Positions 31,509 to 34,093 of a DNA stretch of 34,093 bases are shown piece by piece. The position numbers and the translations under genes were made by a program. The stretch spans positions 1 to 34,093 of the forward strand of contig JACPNN010000008.1 in NCBI GenBank assembly GCA_016185435.1, given 5' to 3'. Each line of letters begins with the position of its first letter. The first letter of the stretch is position 1. The stretch is from Candidatus Aenigmatarchaeota archaeon. Lineage in GTDB: Archaea; Aenigmatarchaeota; Aenigmatarchaeia; QMZP01. The notes under the pieces are model-generated. The model saw only the letters and a list, made by a program, of their open reading frames with translations. It did no database searches and had not been told where the DNA came from.

Positions 31509-32738
31509 ATGAGAAAAGAGCTGATAGCTTTTCTGGCGTTCAGGGATATACTCAAAGACAGGCGCATAGTGCTTCTTGTCATCTTCCTCATGACGTTTTC
31601 TTTCATCAACCTCACCTTTTTCCCTGCATTCCTGAACGGCCTGAGCAATACCTTCCAGGAAGAGGTGATCGACACTGTGACGGCCCACATACTTGTCGAG
31701 CCTTCTGCCGATTCGAAGGACAAGATTATAGATCATGAGGCTGCTGCGAGGAAGAAGATAGAGCTGATTCCCGGCGTGCAGGGCGTTTCAAGCCGCATCG
31801 TCATGCCTGCTGCCATTTCCTACAAAGGGAGGCAGGCCGCTGTGCCGCTTATTGGCATAGATCCTGAAAGGGAAAGGGATGCATCAAAAATATATAAGAG
31901 GATTATAGCAGGGGAATTTCTCGGAAAGGATGACAATGAGTTCATAATGCTTGGCAGGGAGGTTGCCGGGGAAAGGCTGGAGGACAAGATAGGGAAAACT
32001 GTTATAGGGAAGGAAGAGGAAGGCCTTGGAGGCGTCAGGCTGGGAGACATTGTGAAGGTAAAGTTCCAGAACGGCGTGGAAAGGGAATACAAGGTGAAGG
32101 CTGTCCTGGGCAGGGAAGTATTCAGCTCTGTTGCGGAGAGCGCCTTCATCCGTTCTGATGAGTTATCCTCTGTCCTCGGGGTTCATGACAAGGCCAGTTC
32201 CATCCTTGTGAGGCTGGAGGATATGGGGAAGGCCGATGATGTGAAGGCACTTGTGCTTGGCATGGGGATCCCCAATGTGCAGGTGAAGACATGGAGCGAG
32301 GCATCTAATTTCGCCGTTGGAATAAAACAGACTTTTGGGACAGTAATATACATCACCAGCCTTGTCGGGATAGTTGTCGTCGTCTCAACGATCGGCATCA
32401 TTGTCTTCATCAACGTCACAAGGAAGAGGCGCATAATAGGTGTTCTGAAGGCCATAGGCATGCATTCAGGGGACATAATGTTCCTTTTCCTTATACAGTC
32501 CCTCTTCTTTGTCATAGTCGGCATGATTCTGGGGACCGTATTGCTCCATGTCCTGCTCTACTACTTCAGCCAGAACCCCTTGCTCCTGCCATTAGGTTTT
32601 CTGGTACCCTCTATAGGGTTCGATTCCATTTTCTGGGCCTGGGTCATCATGTTTGTGTCGGCAGTTTTTGCAGGCTATATTCCGGCAAGCCTTGCCGCAA
32701 GGGAGAAGATAATAGAGACGATAAAGGTGGTTGAATGA
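31509..32738 (+). CDS. MacB/FtsX-family ABC transporter permease, 409 aa
   Basis: One N-terminal TM helix (about 20-40), a large extracytoplasmic MacB_PCD domain (about 45-270) and three C-terminal TM helices (about 280-400) with TRKRRIIGVLKAIGMHSGDI give the FtsX/MacB/LolC architecture. Such permeases work with a LolD/MacB-type ATPase as mechanotransmission or export systems rather than classic importers. The ATPase gene overlaps its stop by four bases (ATGA, 32735-32738), so they are coupled. The upstream CARDB protein is separated by five bases. Confidence 0.88.
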   Translation: MRKELIAFLAFRDILKDRRIVLLVIFLMTFSFINLTFFPAFLNGLSNTFQEEVIDTVTAHILVEPSADSKDKIIDHEAAARKKIELIPGVQGVSSRIVMPAAISYKGRQAAVPLIGIDPERERDASKIYKRIIAGEFLGKDDNEFIMLGREVAGERLEDKIGKTVIGKEEEGLGGVRLGDIVKVKFQNGVEREYKVKAVLGREVFSSVAESAFIRSDELSSVLGVHDKASSILVRLEDMGKADDVKALVLGMGIPNVQVKTWSEASNFAVGIKQTFGTVIYITSLVGIVVVVSTIGIIVFINVTRKRRIIGVLKAIGMHSGDIMFLFLIQSLFFVIVGMILGTVLLHVLLYYFSQNPLLLPLGFLVPSIGFDSIFWAWVIMFVSAVFAGYIPASLAAREKIIETIKVVE

Positions 32739-33403
32739 TAGAGGCGGAAAACTTGGGAAAAATATATCAGGACGGGGAAATCAGGGTGACAGCTTTGGAT
32801 GACATCAGCCTGAAGATCGGGAAAGGCGAATTCATCTCGATAATGGGGCCATCAGGTTCTGGAAAAAGCACGCTGCTCCATTTATTGGGTCTTCTTGACT
32901 TTCCGACTAAAGGATCCATAAAAATCAGGGGAAAAGATGTATCAAAACTGGATGAAAAGCAGGGCGCTGATTTCAGGCTTAAGGAGATGGGCTTCGTATT
33001 CCAGTTCTATTCCTTATTGCCTGAGCTGAATGTTCTGGAGAATGTCTGTTTGCCCCAATTGATGCTTGAAGGGAAGAGCAATGATTATGCTGCAGAGCTT
33101 CTTGAAATTATGGATTTGGCCGAAAGAAAAAGGCATTATCCCGGCCAGCTTTCAGGCGGGGAGCAGCAGAGGGTCGCTATAGCAAGGGCCCTTGTGAACA
33201 GGCCGTCCATACTGCTTGCGGACGAGCCGACGGCCTCTTTAGACTCGAAGAATGCCATGAACGTGATGGCCATATTCAAAAGGCTGAACGAGGAGCTTGG
33301 CCAGACCATAATCATGGTCACGCATGAGGAGGCCCTGGGAAGAATGGCGCAGAGGGGGGTGTGGCTCAAGGATGGGATCGTGGTGGGAGAAAGACGATTT
33401 TGA
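32735..33403 (+). CDS. ABC transporter ATPase of the LolD/MacB type
   Basis: Walker A is GPSGSGKST (about residues 38-46), followed by [14 protein letters not shown]. The Q-loop lies in [14 protein letters not shown], the signature is [15 protein letters not shown], Walker B is [12 protein letters not shown] and the switch His is in MVTHEE. At 222 aa it is a standard MacB/LolD-class nucleotide-binding domain. It powers the FtsX-type permease encoded immediately upstream, with four-base overlap. The transported compound is unknown; lipoprotein, antibiotic or peptide export and septum/cell-wall control are all known for this class. Confidence 0.92.
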   Translation: MIEAENLGKIYQDGEIRVTALDDISLKIGKGEFISIMGPSGSGKSTLLHLLGLLDFPTKGSIKIRGKDVSKLDEKQGADFRLKEMGFVFQFYSLLPELNVLENVCLPQLMLEGKSNDYAAELLEIMDLAERKRHYPGQLSGGEQQRVAIARALVNRPSILLADEPTASLDSKNAMNVMAIFKRLNEELGQTIIMVTHEEALGRMAQRGVWLKDGIVVGERRF

Positions 33404-33439
33404 ATTGAAAGACTTTAATTATTGCCTCTAATTATATGA

Positions 33440-33973
33440 ATGGGTAAAACAAGTCTTATAGAACACAGAATTGAGAAATTAGAAAAGAAGAGTGAAGAAG
33501 AAGAAAAATACCGTCGGTTACACCAAGTGGCTCTAATACTGAACGCATTTGCCATAATAGCTGCTATTTATGTAGTTTTTTTGCAAGTGGATTTAGAAGT
33601 CAAATCTCAAATTGATCTTTCTCAACCAACTGCAGAACTTGTTTTATATCGACCAACTTCTTTTTTTGCAAGCGAGTTAACCAGACTTCCGCAAGGCGCA
33701 TGGCCAATAAATATGTGTCTTAGGAATAATGGGAAGATAGAAGCACGATACATAAATCTGATTTTAGATCAAGACGAAAATCCTTGGCTAAGACACTCTT
33801 CAGGAAGGATAGAAACAATCAGTCCGGGGGGTGATGTTAATTGCACACCATCAAACAGTCAAATTCGCTTGACTTCTTCGACATGTAATTATAAAGATAA
33901 GGATTTCATATGCAATGAATCTCAAATACCTATAGGAATTCAACATTTAATAATGGGTAAGGTAACACTTTAG
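33440..33973 (+). CDS. AT-rich hypothetical membrane protein, 177 aa
   Basis: A short N-terminal coiled coil (EHRIEKLEKKSEEEEKYRRL, about residues 8-27) leads to one TM helix (about 30-50) and an outer domain with four Cys (FIGLQ-unlike; CLRNNG, VNCTPSN, TCNYKD, FICNES). No family is recognised. Codon use is clearly AT-richer than the neighbouring transporter genes. It lies between that operon and a transposase end, and its stop codon overlaps the convergent transposase stop. These traits suggest a recently acquired gene. The topology (N-in, domain outside) is inferred. Confidence 0.5.
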   Translation: MGKTSLIEHRIEKLEKKSEEEEKYRRLHQVALILNAFAIIAAIYVVFLQVDLEVKSQIDLSQPTAELVLYRPTSFFASELTRLPQGAWPINMCLRNNGKIEARYINLILDQDENPWLRHSSGRIETISPGGDVNCTPSNSQIRLTSSTCNYKDKDFICNESQIPIGIQHLIMGKVTL

Positions 33974-34093
33974 CCACCAAATACCCTCCTGTTCCTTAAT
34001 AGGAGCATGAGCTTTTTAACCTGCTCCTCAACTGGAAATTTCCTGTGATTGTACCGCCAGACATACTCAGCAAGGTAGGCACTTAACCGTTCC
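33970..34093 (-). mobile_element. Transposase C-terminus (IS1595/ISXO2-like), cut by window edge
   Basis: The minus strand reads ERLSAYLAEYVWRYNHRKFP, then VEEQVKKLMLLLRNRR-VFGG and stop at 33970-33972. A terminal (L)xEYxWRYNHRK followed by a short Leu-rich helix is the end pattern of ISXO2/IS1595-type DDE transposases. Only 40 codons are visible, so the family is tentative and the catalytic residues lie outside. Neither a terminal inverted repeat nor a target duplication can be judged here. Confidence 0.6.

Noticed and set aside
1-34093. CRISPR array or cas genes
   Set aside because: I found no regularly spaced repeats with unique spacers, and no Cas-like protein. The repeats seen are coding tails, operators or intron hairpins.

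Overview
This 34 kb window is archaeal and gene-dense, with short intergenic gaps. The evidence is an RNA polymerase subunit K, an archaeal DnaG primase, a deoxyhypusine synthase next to aIF5A, an RNase P Pop5 protein, a standalone XPF nuclease, a PAC2 protein, TATA boxes about 25 nt upstream of many start codons, and tRNA genes interrupted by introns with bulge-helix-bulge (BHB) splice motifs. The Cys-rich, CARDB-like surface proteins and compact layout suggest a DPANN-type lineage (Woesearchaeota, Diapherotrites or Micrarchaeota-like). That placement is an inference and was not tested.

Region 1 (1-6575) is accessory. It holds two unknown or HExxH proteins, two AAA ATPases with a C-terminal DUF4143/nuclease-like part, an MNT/HEPN toxin-antitoxin pair behind a duplicated 20-bp operator, and a 49-residue membrane peptide. 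Three same-strand remnants encode the same C-terminal protein tail (ending PWERPVP-stop). The last lies 10 nt from the 3' end of tRNA-Glu, so the stretch looks like a cassette-built island next to a tRNA gene.

Region 2 (6583-10400) carries tRNA-Glu(CUC) with two introns, PAC2, rpoK, tRNA-Ile(GAU) with one intron, deoxyhypusine synthase, its substrate aIF5A, a GNAT acetyltransferase, and tRNA-Ala(CGC) with three apparent introns (D-loop, anticodon loop, T-loop). The introns share hairpin modules, and the two T-loop introns look homologous.

Region 3 (10419-25717) is mostly core: a divergent fold-IV aminotransferase, CTP synthase, a cluster of signal-peptide/TM-anchored surface proteins, XPF nuclease, an amidase of the GatA type, Pop5, UMP kinase, a methyltransferase, tRNA-Pro(GGG) and a CTP-dependent dolichol-kinase-like membrane enzyme. 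PyrH, PyrG and the kinase form a UMP-to-CTP-to-lipid line.

Region 4 (25801-34093) contains a four-CBS protein, a HAD phosphatase, a broken beta-helix surface protein, a small Toprim protein overlapping dnaG by 110 nt, and a three-gene exporter operon (CARDB protein, FtsX/MacB permease, LolD-type ATPase). It ends with an AT-rich membrane protein and the C-terminal end of a transposase at the window edge.

The strongest candidates for novelty are the multiply interrupted tRNAs with related introns, and the repeated PWERPVP-coding tails that punctuate the island.
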